Shown here: piece by piece, positions 16,279 to 25,298 of the stretch
Position numbering within the stretch: the first letter of the stretch is position 1
How the letters are laid out: each line of letters starts with the position of its first letter
NCBI GenBank assembly: GCA_016699715.1
Contig: CP065007.1
Span: 2,728,001 to 2,792,000, forward strand
From: Candidatus Competibacteraceae bacterium
GTDB lineage: Bacteria; Pseudomonadota; Gammaproteobacteria; Competibacterales; Competibacteraceae
Direction: 5' to 3'
Length of the DNA stretch: 64,000 nucleotides
Translations under genes and position numbers: made by a program
Notes under the pieces: model-generated
The model's input: the letters and a program-made list of their open reading frames with translations, nothing else
Database searches by the model: none
Told to the model about the DNA's origin: nothing

Positions 16279-16635
16279 ACCACCTTCAACGCCTTGGTGG
16301 AAATCACCTTTGAGGAAGTCCGCGCTCATCTCGGCGTCGAGACCCAACGACAGGGGTCCGACTCCGCCATCGCTCGAACCACGCCGATGCTGATGGGATT
16401 GTTCTCCATTGTGACGCTCATCGCTCATCGGCTTCGGACGCTCCAGGGGGCACCGACGCGAACCCACGCCTGGTACGCCAAACACCGGCCGACGTTCAAC
16501 GATGCGCTGGCCCTGGTCCGCTCGCGGCTGTGGCGGCACCGAAGTTTTTCCAGGTCACTCCAAACAACCCATGTCGTAAAAATCCCCACGGTTTTACTGG
16601 CACAGCTTACTAAAACACTCTGCTATGCGGCATAG
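16279..16635 (+). pseudogene. C-terminal fragment of a DDE transposase
   Basis: The frame reads FNALVEITFEEVRAHLGVET and later IARTTPMLMGLFSIVTLIAHR, AWYAKHRPTFNDALALV and a closing LLAQLTKTLCYAA. This is the typical C-terminal end of an IS4-superfamily transposase. A stop lies just upstream (16276-16278), there is no ATG near the start, and the catalytic core is gone. It marks the right edge of the accessory island next to dsbC. Confidence 0.65.
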
Positions 16636-16636
16636 T

Positions 16637-17395
16637 TCAGTTCAGGGCCGGTTTGGCGTCCTTGTCGCGCGCCAGTAGCTCGGCCAGTTGGGTGGGCGGC
16701 ACATAGCCGGGAATCATCGTGCCATCCTCCAGGATCAGGCTGGGTGTACCGCGCACGCCCAGCTTTTGACCCAGTTCGTATTGCGCCTGAACGGGGTTGT
16801 CGCAGGTCTTGCGTTCGATGTTCTCGCCGCGCTTGGCCTGGGTCATGGCCTCCCGCCGGTCGTCGGCGCACCAGACCGAAACCGCCTTATCGAACGAGTC
16901 GGAACCGATGCCCTCGCGCGGGAACCAGAGATAGCGCACCTTGATGCCTTCCTTGTTATAGGCGGCGATCTGACTGTGCATCTTGCGGCAGTAGCCACAA
17001 TCGATATCGGTGAACACGGTGACCGTGTGCTTGACCGGCCCCTCCGGGGCAAACACCACCATGTTATTCTCGCCGACCGCCTCCACGGCCTTGCCACGCA
17101 GTTCGCCGCGGCGGTTCTCGGTCAAGTTGTCGTGGGTGCTCAAATCGAGCAGGTCGCCTTGCAGCGCGAATCGACCGTCTTCGCTCAGATACAGCACTTG
17201 GCCACCGATCAGCACCTCGTACAGTCCCGGAACGACGGTCGGGTTGACGCTATCGGGCGCTGCCCCGCCGAGAGCCGTCTGGAGATGGCTAAGGTCCGGC
17301 CGTTTGGCGGGCTCGGAGGCATTGGGTGGCGCGGGGTCGGCGGCCAGCGCGCCAGTGGCATACAGGGCGGCGACGATCAGCAGGGTTTTACGCAT
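16637..17395 (-). CDS. dsbC: Thiol:disulfide interchange protein DsbC
   Basis: DsbC is the periplasmic disulfide isomerase. The 252-residue product has a signal peptide (RKTLLIVAALYATGALA), an N-terminal dimerisation region, and a thioredoxin fold with active site CGYC at residues 133-136 (TVFTDIDCGYCRKMH). A cis-Pro region RGTPSLILEDG and a conserved Cys pair (WCADD, KTCDNP) are present. The ATG at 17395 is preferred over a GTG at 17407. It is divergent from queA with 27 bases between them, so their promoters must overlap coding DNA. Confidence 0.93.
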   Translation of the reverse strand: MRKTLLIVAALYATGALAADPAPPNASEPAKRPDLSHLQTALGGAAPDSVNPTVVPGLYEVLIGGQVLYLSEDGRFALQGDLLDLSTHDNLTENRRGELRGKAVEAVGENNMVVFAPEGPVKHTVTVFTDIDCGYCRKMHSQIAAYNKEGIKVRYLWFPREGIGSDSFDKAVSVWCADDRREAMTQAKRGENIERKTCDNPVQAQYELGQKLGVRGTPSLILEDGTMIPGYVPPTQLAELLARDKDAKPALN

Positions 17396-17422
17396 GTCAA
17401 TATCCACGGTAATGGTAACGGA

Positions 17423-18556
17423 ATGAATGATTCAGAGTTTTCCGGCCGGCAAGGGTTCCACGATGACCGACCCGACCCGGCAGCGCAAGCCCGGCCAGCG
17501 TCGGCGCCACCCGACACGCTGCGGCGGCGGGATTTTCGTTTCGATCTACCGCCGGAACTGATCGCCCAGCATCCACCGGCGCGGCGCGGCGACAGCCGGT
17601 TGCTGGCGCTGGACGGCGCGACCGGCGTGCTCGCCGACCGAATGTTTCGCGAGCTGCCGGATTTGCTGCATCCCGGCGATCTGCTGGTACTCAACGACAC
17701 CCGCGTCATCCCGGCGCGCTTGTTCGGGCACAAGGCCAGCGGCGGCCGCTGTGAACTGTTGGTGGAGCGAGTGCTGGATGCGCGACGGGCGCTGGTCCAC
17801 CTGCGCGCCAGCCGGCCACCCAAACCCGGTAGCCGCTTGCTGTTCGACGCCGGCTTTGCCGCTACCGTGCTCGACCGTCGCGGCGAGCTGTTCGAAATCG
17901 GCATTGAGGCCGATGAAGCACTACCGGAGTTGCTGGAACGGCACGGCCGGGTGCCACTGCCGCCTTATATCACTCATGAGCCGACCTCGGAAGATCGCGA
18001 GCGCTATCAGACCATCTACGCCCGTCGATCCGGCGCGGTGGCCGCGCCCACCGCCGGTCTGCACTTCGAACAGAACCTGCTCGATCGACTGGCCGAACAG
18101 GGCGTGGAACAGGCTTTTGTGACCCTGCACGTCGGTGCCGGCACCTTTCAGCCGCCGCGGGTCGAGCGACTTGCCGAACACGCGATGCACGCCGAACGGA
18201 TCGAAGTCGGCATGGCAACCTGCGAGCGGATTCAGGCAACGCGCGCGCGCGGCGGGCGGGTGATCGCGGTCGGCACCACGGTGGTGCGGGCGCTGGAAAC
18301 CGCCGCCGGCGATCACGATCTACCTCGGCCCTGGCACGGCGACACCCGGATTTTCATCTATCCGGGCTATCGCTTTCGCTGCGTGGATGCGTTGATCACC
18401 AATTTTCATCTGCCGGAGTCCACCCTGCTGATGCTGGTGGCGGCCTTTGCCGGCCACGCCGAAATTTTGCGTGCCTACCGCCACGCGGTCGAACGGGGCT
18501 ACCGCTTCTTCAGCTACGGCGACGCCATGTTCCTGACGCGCCGGCGCGGTACTTGA
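17423..18556 (+). CDS. queA: S-adenosylmethionine:tRNA ribosyltransferase-isomerase QueA
   Basis: QueA transfers and isomerises ribose from SAM onto preQ1 in the anticodon loop, the penultimate step of queuosine synthesis. Conserved blocks are all present: DLLVLNDTRVIPARLFG, LPPYI, GAVAAPTAGLHF, FVTLHVGAGTF, VIAVGTTVVRALE, ITNFHLPESTLLMLV and FFSYGDAMFL. The ATG at 17423 gives 377 residues, about 25-30 more than usual; the family N-terminus aligns at RRRDFRFDLP, so the extra leader is either real or a non-ATG start lies near 17519. Confidence 0.93.
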   Translation: MNDSEFSGRQGFHDDRPDPAAQARPASAPPDTLRRRDFRFDLPPELIAQHPPARRGDSRLLALDGATGVLADRMFRELPDLLHPGDLLVLNDTRVIPARLFGHKASGGRCELLVERVLDARRALVHLRASRPPKPGSRLLFDAGFAATVLDRRGELFEIGIEADEALPELLERHGRVPLPPYITHEPTSEDRERYQTIYARRSGAVAAPTAGLHFEQNLLDRLAEQGVEQAFVTLHVGAGTFQPPRVERLAEHAMHAERIEVGMATCERIQATRARGGRVIAVGTTVVRALETAAGDHDLPRPWHGDTRIFIYPGYRFRCVDALITNFHLPESTLLMLVAAFAGHAEILRAYRHAVERGYRFFSYGDAMFLTRRRGT

Positions 18557-18612
18557 AATTTCCTCCGCGAAACCTATAGATTTCTGGCCCTTTTCTCAGG
18601 AGACAACAACCC

Positions 18613-19500
18613 ATGAAGCGTATCCTGCTGTTCGTCGCCACCAACCTGGGCGTCGTGCTGCTGCTGGGCGCGATCGCCCGGCTGCTGGGCGTGGATCGGT
18701 TTTTCTATCAGTCCGGGCTCAACCTCACCAGCCTGCTGATCTTCGCCGCCATCTTCGGCATGGGCGGCTCCCTGATCTCGCTGTTGATGTCGAAATGGAT
18801 CGCCAAGAGGTCGGTCGGCGCCCAGGTCATCGAGCAACCCCGCACCCAGACCGAGCAGTGGCTGGTGGAAACCGTGCGCCGTCAGGCGCAACAGGCCGGC
18901 ATCGGCATGCCGGAAGTGGCCATTTACGATTCGCCGGAACCCAACGCCTTCGCCACCGGCGCCAACCGCAACGCGGCGCTGGTCGCCATCAGCACGGGCC
19001 TGCTGGAACAGATGAGCGCCGAGGAGGCGGAAGCGGTGCTGGGCCACGAGGTCAGCCATGTCGCCAACGGCGACATGGTGACGTTGGCCCTGATTCAGGG
19101 TGTGCTCAACACCTTCGTGATCGCGCTGTCGCGGGTGGTCGGCTACCTGGTGGATCAGGCGCTGTCTTCTCGCGACCAAGCGTATCGCGGTCCCGGTATC
19201 GGCTACTGGATCACCAGCATGGTCATGGAGATGGTGTTCGGCCTGCTGGCTTCGCTGGTGGTGATGTGGTTCAGCCGCCAACGCGAATTTCACGCCGACG
19301 CCGGCGGCGCCCGTCTGGCCGGTCGCGGCAAGATGATCGCGGCACTGGAGCGGCTGCGGCAACTGTCCGAGCCGTCGCGGCTACCTTCGCAGATGGCGGC
19401 GTTCGGCATCAACGGCGGCCTGGGCGACGGTCTGCGCAAGCTGTTCATGACCCATCCGCCGCTGGAAGAACGCATCGAGGCGTTGCGCCGGCAAGCCTGA
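18613..19500 (+). CDS. htpX: Membrane metalloprotease HtpX
   Basis: HtpX is an inner-membrane zinc protease of the heat-shock/membrane quality-control system. The 295-residue product has two N-terminal membrane segments, the zinc motif HEVSH (His145, Glu146, His149), two further hydrophobic stretches, and a downstream REFHADAGGARLAG segment with the third ligand. An AGGAGA ribosome site lies upstream. It converges with the FimX-like gene. Confidence 0.95.
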   Translation: MKRILLFVATNLGVVLLLGAIARLLGVDRFFYQSGLNLTSLLIFAAIFGMGGSLISLLMSKWIAKRSVGAQVIEQPRTQTEQWLVETVRRQAQQAGIGMPEVAIYDSPEPNAFATGANRNAALVAISTGLLEQMSAEEAEAVLGHEVSHVANGDMVTLALIQGVLNTFVIALSRVVGYLVDQALSSRDQAYRGPGIGYWITSMVMEMVFGLLASLVVMWFSRQREFHADAGGARLAGRGKMIAALERLRQLSEPSRLPSQMAAFGINGGLGDGLRKLFMTHPPLEERIEALRRQA

Positions 19501-19514
19501 GCCGAGCCACAATT

Positions 19515-19555
19515 CGCGCGACGGTGGGGGTGGGGCCATCGCGCGGATTGCTTTT
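19515..19555. terminator. Hairpin between convergent htpX and fimX-like genes
   Basis: CGCGCGACGG (19515-19524) pairs with CCATCGCGCG (19535-19544) with one mismatch, followed on the plus strand by GATTGCTTTT. It sits in the 54-base gap between two convergent genes and probably ends htpX transcription. Confidence 0.5.
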
Positions 19556-21675
19556 CAGCCGGAGTATTGGCGGAAATCGAAATCCAGCTGCGGGCTGGTT
19601 TCCGCGACCATGTTGCCCTGCACCAGCGTGACGCCGAACTGCCAGATGCTGGCCATCTGCGGCGCGGTGGACACGCCGGCGGCCACCACCCGGACTTTCA
19701 GTCCATGGGCCTGCTCGGCGAGTCCCGCCATCGACTGGCGGCTGGTTTCGTCCTTGGACTTGGCCAAGCGCTCGATCAGACTGCCATCCAGCTTGATGTA
19801 ATCGGGCACCAGCTCCCGCAGCAGACGGTCGGAATGCGGCTTACCGCCGAAATGGGATAGCGCCAAGCCGCAGCCCAACTCCCGCAGGCGGGCGCGCAGT
19901 TGCCGGGCTTCGTCGAAGCAGTCGTCGGCGTTGCTTTCCTTGATTTCCAGAACCAGATGATTGCCCGGCAGCCGGCTGTCCTTGCAGCGCTTGCTGAGCC
20001 AATCGAAAAATTCCGGGTCGGTCAGCGAGTTGCGGGACAAACGGATGAACAGCATCGGCGGCTTGACTCCCTTCTTGTTCATCTCGATGAGCGCCGACAG
20101 CGCGCGGATGAGTGTCCATTTGTCCAAGGCACCCATCAGGCCGTAACGCACCGCCACCACGCCCAACTTGTCCAGGGACTGCGGTTTTTCGGCTTCGTCC
20201 AGGATTTGCAGATAAACCTTGTAGCGCGCCTCATGCGTGTTTTCGAAGCTGACGATCGGCTGGTAGAGCAGGCTCAGACGCCCTTTGGTCAGAGCATTCC
20301 GAATCAGGCGGATGTCGGCTTCGTCCTGCTCGCTGATGCCGCCGCCCTGCCGCTCTTCCTTGGGCGGTTTGTAGACTTCGATCCGATTGCCGCCTTTCTG
20401 GCGGGCCGTTTCACAGGCACGGTCGGCATGCGCCAAGATCTGGACGGCGCTCTCGGAGCTGTCCTGCGCCTGGCAGATGCCGATACAGCAGGTGGTCGTG
20501 AACAGCTTGCTATGGATTTGAAAGCTGTGTTCGGCGATCACCACGCAGATCTTCTCGGCCAGCACCGAGGGGTCGGTGGACGACCGCGCCGGCACGTAAA
20601 TCGTGAACACGCCGCTAGCGAAATTGGCGGCGATGTCCTCAAGCGCGAGCATTTCCTTGAACAAGCCGGCGGTTTCCAGCACGAACTGTTCGATGGCCTC
20701 GAACCCCATGGCATAGCGGATGGCGGCATAATCGGTGAACAAGATGTATAGCACGGTACCGCTATGGTCGATCTCCAGTGTTTCGAGGAAAAACCGCCGG
20801 CTGTATAGACCCGTGGTGTCGTCGTACTTGAGCAGATTCTCCAATTGCTGGTTGTAGACGCTCTTCTCCGGAGTCGCGTCCCGCACGATGATCTGGGTGC
20901 AGGGCTCGTCGTTCATCCGGGTCGGCGCGCATTCCAGCAGCATGGGGAAGGTCTGGCCGTTGCTGCGCACCCCAACCAGCTCCACCGCCTCGATCGCCTT
21001 ACCCGAGCGGATGCTGCGCCGCAAAACGCTCTTCAGCGCGTCCCGGTAGGTCGGTGGCACCATATGGACCAGCTGGATCTGGAGCAGGTCTTCCTTGCTG
21101 GAGTAGCCGAACAGGTTCAGATAGGCCGGATTGGCGTAGCTGTGGACGCCTTCATGAATGTAGGCGATGGCCTCCTGGATGTTCTCCAGCAGCGCCTGGC
21201 TGCGGTTTTCGCTCTCTTTGAAGCGGGTTTCGAAGGATTGCTCGCGTTTGCGGTCCTGTAGATGGCGCAATTCCTTGCGCACCACCGCCACCAGATGATC
21301 GGCATCGTCCAGGTTGAAGAAATCGTCGGCGCCTTCCTCCAGCAAGCTGGCGGGCTTGTGCTGTTGGCGGCTTTCGTCGTCCATCACCACGATGATCGGA
21401 ATATCCTGCTTGGCTTCGGCCACCATCAGGCGCAGTTCGGCGATGCTGGGCAGGTTTTCGGCCAAGCGCAGCAGAATCAGGTCCAGCGGCTGGTAATCGA
21501 TCGCGCCGCGGATCTCTTCGGTCTGGTCGGCGTGGATCAATTCGAGTTGGTAGCCTTCGCCGCGCAAGGTCTTGACGATATGCTCGATATCGTCTTGAAC
21601 CGAATCCGCGACGAGCAGGTTGATGACGGAAGGCTCAGACACGCGTTCCAACCTCTGCTGGTGGCCAGGATGCAC
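19555..21675 (-). CDS. FimX-like protein: REC-like, PAS, degenerate GGDEF and EAL
   Basis: The order is a receiver-like domain (about residues 17-135), PAS (about 160-270), GGDEF-like (about 285-430) and EAL-like (about 460-700). Key residues are lost. The receiver strand reads LDLILLRL, with no phospho-acceptor Asp. The GGDEF site reads FASGVF, and the EAL site reads THEARYKV. So it should neither make nor cleave c-di-GMP, but may bind it. P. aeruginosa FimX (about 690 residues, same layout) binds c-di-GMP and controls type IV pili. A GTG at 21642 is an alternative start. Confidence 0.75.
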   Translation of the reverse strand: MHPGHQQRLERVSEPSVINLLVADSVQDDIEHIVKTLRGEGYQLELIHADQTEEIRGAIDYQPLDLILLRLAENLPSIAELRLMVAEAKQDIPIIVVMDDESRQQHKPASLLEEGADDFFNLDDADHLVAVVRKELRHLQDRKREQSFETRFKESENRSQALLENIQEAIAYIHEGVHSYANPAYLNLFGYSSKEDLLQIQLVHMVPPTYRDALKSVLRRSIRSGKAIEAVELVGVRSNGQTFPMLLECAPTRMNDEPCTQIIVRDATPEKSVYNQQLENLLKYDDTTGLYSRRFFLETLEIDHSGTVLYILFTDYAAIRYAMGFEAIEQFVLETAGLFKEMLALEDIAANFASGVFTIYVPARSSTDPSVLAEKICVVIAEHSFQIHSKLFTTTCCIGICQAQDSSESAVQILAHADRACETARQKGGNRIEVYKPPKEERQGGGISEQDEADIRLIRNALTKGRLSLLYQPIVSFENTHEARYKVYLQILDEAEKPQSLDKLGVVAVRYGLMGALDKWTLIRALSALIEMNKKGVKPPMLFIRLSRNSLTDPEFFDWLSKRCKDSRLPGNHLVLEIKESNADDCFDEARQLRARLRELGCGLALSHFGGKPHSDRLLRELVPDYIKLDGSLIERLAKSKDETSRQSMAGLAEQAHGLKVRVVAAGVSTAPQMASIWQFGVTLVQGNMVAETSPQLDFDFRQYSG

Positions 21676-21705
21676 ACTGGAAACAGGATGGCGCCAGCGA
21701 TGCCG

Positions 21706-22710
21706 TCATATCGGGGTCTTGGCCGGTTGCCCCGGCAGTTCCCGTACCAACCGGGGCACCAGATAGCCCGGCAATCGCTGGCGTAGTGATTCCATGATAG
21801 CCGATGCCTCGAGTTCCTTCACCTCGAAATGGGCCGCGCCGCGCACGCGGTCGAGCAGGTGCAGGTAGTAAGGCAGTACGCCGGCGGCGAACAGCGCCTC
21901 GCTCAAACCGGCCAACACCGCCGCCGAATCGTTGATCCCGCGCAGCAGCACCGCCTGATTCAGCAGGGTCACGCCGGCCGCCGCCAGCCGGCGCAGCGCC
22001 GCACGCACCGTTCCGTCGATTTCGCGCGGGTGATTGGCGTGAACGACCAATACCCGTTGCAGGCGGGTTTGGGCCAACACCGCCAGTAACCCGTCATCGA
22101 CCCGTTCGGGCAATACGATGGGTTGCCGGCTGTGGATGCGCAAGCGTTCCAGATGAGGGATGCGGTCCAGTTCCGCCAGCAGCGCGCCCAGCCGCCGGTC
22201 GGACAGCGACAGCGGATCGCCGCCGCTGAGAATCGCCTCGCGCAGGCTGGGATCGCTGCGCAGATAGGCCAGCGCCGGTTGCCACCGGGTCGCGCCGGCC
22301 CCGGATTCGGTGTAGGGAAATTCGCGGCGAAAGCAGTAACGGCAATGCACCGCGCAAGCACCGGTGACCAGCAGCAGCGCCCGACCATGGTATTTGTGCA
22401 GCACGCCCGGCGCCGCCTGCGCCGCCTGGTCGCCGATCGGGTCGGCGCCAAAGCCCGGCGCCTCGGCCAGTTCCGCGCCCAGTGGCAACACCTGCCGCAG
22501 CAGCGGATCGGCGGGGTCGCCCTTGCGCATCCGCGCCACGAAACCGCGTGGCACCCGCAGCGGGAAACATGCCGACGCCGCCCGCGCCGCGGGTAGCAGG
22601 GCGGGATCGAGATCCAGCTCTCGCAGCAGCTCGGCCGGATCACCGATCGCCTGGGCCAACTCGCGCTGCCAGCGCGATGCCTGACGCGGGACCGGCTTTG
22701 CCGTTATCAT
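21706..22710 (-). CDS. epmB: EF-P (R)-beta-lysine synthesis enzyme EpmB (lysine 2,3-aminomutase)
   Basis: EpmB converts (S)-alpha-lysine to (R)-beta-lysine for EF-P modification. The 334-residue radical-SAM enzyme has the cluster motif CAVHCRYC (Cys119, Cys123, Cys126) in TGACAVHCRYCFRREFPY. ILSGGDPLSLSD follows, with the PLP-binding Lys expected near the C-terminus. The ATG at 22710 is used; the frame is open further, but that would overlap efp. It is divergent from efp with only 46 bases between the starts. Confidence 0.93.
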   Translation of the reverse strand: MITAKPVPRQASRWQRELAQAIGDPAELLRELDLDPALLPAARAASACFPLRVPRGFVARMRKGDPADPLLRQVLPLGAELAEAPGFGADPIGDQAAQAAPGVLHKYHGRALLLVTGACAVHCRYCFRREFPYTESGAGATRWQPALAYLRSDPSLREAILSGGDPLSLSDRRLGALLAELDRIPHLERLRIHSRQPIVLPERVDDGLLAVLAQTRLQRVLVVHANHPREIDGTVRAALRRLAAAGVTLLNQAVLLRGINDSAAVLAGLSEALFAAGVLPYYLHLLDRVRGAAHFEVKELEASAIMESLRQRLPGYLVPRLVRELPGQPAKTPI

Positions 22711-22756
22711 ATTTCGTTTTTGTAGCTCAATCACTCTAGCTGAAGGCAGGTTTTGC

Positions 22757-23326
22757 ATGGCGACCTATAGTACCAATGAATTCAAGAGCGGGCTGAAGAT
22801 CATGATGGACGGCGATCCCTGCGCCATCGTCGAGAACGAGTTCGTCAAACCCGGCAAGGGCCAGGCGTTCAACCGGGTCAAGATTCGCAACCTGAAGACC
22901 AATCGGGTGATCGAACGCACCTTCAAATCGGGCGACAGCGTTGAAGGCGCCGACGTGGTCGATGTGGATCTGCAATATCTGTACAACGACGGTGAATACT
23001 GGCACTTCATGGACCCGCAAAGCTACGAACAGTTGACCGCCGATGCCACCGCCGTGGGCGACGCCGCCAAGTGGCTGAAAGAGGAAGCGATCTGTCAGGT
23101 GACGCTGTGGAACGGTGTGCCGCTGAGCGTGGCGGCGCCCAATTTCGTGATTATGACCATCGTCGAAACCGACCCCGGCGTGCGCGGCGACACCTCGGGC
23201 GGTGGCGGCAAGCCGGCGACCCTGGAAACCGGCGCGGTGGTCCGGGTGCCGCTGTTCGTGCAAAGCGACGAAGTGATCAAGGTGGATACCCGTACCGGCG
23301 AGTACGTGTCACGGATTAAGGAATAA
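22757..23326 (+). CDS. efp: Elongation factor P
   Basis: EF-P relieves ribosome stalling at polyproline. The 189-residue product has the modification loop KPGKGQAF with Lys34 at the tip, which EpmA/EpmB beta-lysylate. All three OB/KOW domains are present, ending in the VVRVPLFVQSDEVIKVDTRTG block. GAAGGCAGG precedes the ATG. The gene lies between both of its modifying enzymes. Confidence 0.97.
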   Translation: MATYSTNEFKSGLKIMMDGDPCAIVENEFVKPGKGQAFNRVKIRNLKTNRVIERTFKSGDSVEGADVVDVDLQYLYNDGEYWHFMDPQSYEQLTADATAVGDAAKWLKEEAICQVTLWNGVPLSVAAPNFVIMTIVETDPGVRGDTSGGGGKPATLETGAVVRVPLFVQSDEVIKVDTRTGEYVSRIKE

Positions 23327-23344
23327 ACGGCGGCGCGGTCTGAC

Positions 23345-24334
23345 GTGGCACCGTCCCGTTGGCGGCCTGGCGCCGATCTGGCCACACTGCGTCTGCGGGC
23401 CGAATTGCTGGCGCGCATCCGGGCCTTCTTCGCGGCGCGCGGGGTGCTGGAGGTGGAAACGCCGGCGCTGTCGGCGGCGGCGATCAGCGATCCGCATTTA
23501 CACAGCTTCGCCGCTCGCTACACCGGACCGGGGCCGCGCCACGGCCGGACCCTGTACCTGCACACCTCGCCGGAATTCCCGATGAAGCGGCTGCTGGCGG
23601 CGGGTAGCGGCTGCATCTACCAGATCGCCCGGGTGTTCCGCGACGGCGAGGTGGGCCGCCTGCACAACCCGGAGTTCACCCTGCTGGAATGGTATCGGGT
23701 TGCTTTCGATCACCACCGGCTGATGGATGAAGTCGCCGAGCTGGCGACCGAATTGCTGGCCGGGCGCGTGCCGCTGGCGGAACCGGAGCGCCTGAGCTAT
23801 CGCGCGGCCTTCCAGCAGTCTTTGGATCTGGACCCGCACCGGGCCACGGTGACGGAACTGGCGGCGGGCGCGGAGCGGTTCGGAGTACCCATCCCGCCGG
23901 GGATGCCGACGGATGAAACCGATCCCTGGCTGGACTTGCTGTTGACCCACCGCATCGAACCGCGTCTGGGTGCGGGACGACTCACTTTTCTCTACGACTA
24001 TCCCGCCTCACAGGCGGCGCTGGCGCGGCTGCGGCCGGGCGATTCACCGGTCGGCGAACGCTTCGAGTTGTATTTGAACGGTATCGAGCTGGCCAACGGT
24101 TTTCACGAACTGGGCGATGCCGGCGAGCAGCGCCGCCGCTTCGAGGCCGAAAACGCGGCGCGGCGGGCCGGGGGACAACCGGAAATGCCGGTCGATGAAC
24201 ATCTGCTGGCGGCACTCGCCGCCGGTTTGCCGGATTGCGCCGGCGTGGCGCTCGGTTTCGACCGGCTGGCAATGCTGGCGGCGGGCAAGCAATCGCTGGC
24301 GGAGGTGCTGGCGTTTCCGTTCGAGCGGGCTTGA
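23345..24334 (+). CDS. epmA: EF-P--(R)-beta-lysine ligase EpmA
   Basis: EpmA (PoxA/GenX) is a truncated class II lysyl-tRNA synthetase paralogue that ligates beta-lysine to EF-P Lys34. The 329 residues lack the tRNA anticodon-binding domain, as expected. Class II motifs are visible: motif 2-like IARVFRDGEVGRLHNPEFTL and motif 3-like GVALGFDRLAML. The start is the GTG at 23345, 18 bases after efp, so the two form an operon. Confidence 0.94.
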   Translation: MAPSRWRPGADLATLRLRAELLARIRAFFAARGVLEVETPALSAAAISDPHLHSFAARYTGPGPRHGRTLYLHTSPEFPMKRLLAAGSGCIYQIARVFRDGEVGRLHNPEFTLLEWYRVAFDHHRLMDEVAELATELLAGRVPLAEPERLSYRAAFQQSLDLDPHRATVTELAAGAERFGVPIPPGMPTDETDPWLDLLLTHRIEPRLGAGRLTFLYDYPASQAALARLRPGDSPVGERFELYLNGIELANGFHELGDAGEQRRRFEAENAARRAGGQPEMPVDEHLLAALAAGLPDCAGVALGFDRLAMLAAGKQSLAEVLAFPFERA

Positions 24335-24342
24335 AGATAGCC

Positions 24343-25248
24343 TCAAGCGTCCGACGCGGACCCCATGCCCAGCGATTGCCCCATCCGCACCGGCGTACCG
24401 GGCTGGATGGCGGATTCCCAGCGCACCGCGCCCGCGCCGAACAGCAGGATCACGGTCGAGCCCATGTTGAAGCGCCCCATCTCCGCGCCCTGGTCGAGCC
24501 GCACCGCGCCCGCGCCGTGCGGCGGATAGCTCCAGCGGCGGATGCTCGCACCCAGCGGCGGCGTGATCGCTCCGGCCCAGACCGTTTCGATCGAGGCTAC
24601 GTTGATCGCCCCCACCAGCACCATCGCCATCGGCCCCGCCGAGGTGTCGAACAGCGCCACCACCCGTTCGTTGCGGGCGAACAGATTGGGCACCATCCGC
24701 GCGGTCAGCGGCGACACGCTGAACAGCGCGCCCGGTACATGCACCATTTCCCGCAACCGGCCGGCCAGCGGCATGTGGATGCGGTGATAGTCGCGCGGCG
24801 ACAGATACAAGGTGGCGAAGGCACCCTCCTGAAATGGCCGTGCCCGCTCCGCGTCGCCGCCCAACAGCGCCGCCAGCGAAAAGCTTCGTCCCTTGGCCTG
24901 AAGCAGGTGGTCGGTTTGCGCGATACCGATCTGGCTGACCGCCCCGTCCACCGGACAGCACACCGCCCGATCGCCCGGCGTCAGCGGCCGGACCTCCGGC
25001 TTGAGCGCCCGGGTGAAAAAAGCGTTGAAATCGGGATAGGCCTGCGGGTCCGGGTCCAGCGCCTCGTCCAGATTGACGCCGAAGCGGCGGGCGAAGCCGC
25101 GGATCAGCGCATTCTTGAACCAGGGCACGCGGACCCGCGTGACCCGATAGGTTAGGCGGGTCAGCCAGCGCTGCGGCAACAGGTACTGTGGCAAGTTGCG
25201 AAGATGGTCGCCCAAGGTCGCGGGCGCGGCGGTGTCTGGATCGGACAT
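24343..25248 (-). CDS. psd: Phosphatidylserine decarboxylase proenzyme
   Basis: Psd makes phosphatidylethanolamine at the inner membrane and is self-cleaved to give a pyruvoyl group. In the 301-residue product the cleavage motif is MGST (Gly263-Ser264) in RFNMGSTVILLFG, a variant of the common LGST. The catalytic region SPRDYHRIHMP is present. The much longer open frame upstream of the ATG at 25248 runs antisense to other genes and is not coding. It is convergent with epmA, nine bases apart. Confidence 0.94.
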   Translation of the reverse strand: MSDPDTAAPATLGDHLRNLPQYLLPQRWLTRLTYRVTRVRVPWFKNALIRGFARRFGVNLDEALDPDPQAYPDFNAFFTRALKPEVRPLTPGDRAVCCPVDGAVSQIGIAQTDHLLQAKGRSFSLAALLGGDAERARPFQEGAFATLYLSPRDYHRIHMPLAGRLREMVHVPGALFSVSPLTARMVPNLFARNERVVALFDTSAGPMAMVLVGAINVASIETVWAGAITPPLGASIRRWSYPPHGAGAVRLDQGAEMGRFNMGSTVILLFGAGAVRWESAIQPGTPVRMGQSLGMGSASDA

Positions 25249-25298
25249 GGCAATGATTTCGGAGGAGAAGGTGGGTCCAACGGAACCGACGCGGAATT

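Noticed and set aside
16078..16539. A 153-residue minus-strand frame opposite the transposase remnant
   Set aside because: No domain seen; it overlaps the degenerate repeat and the recognisable transposase C-terminus on the other strand.
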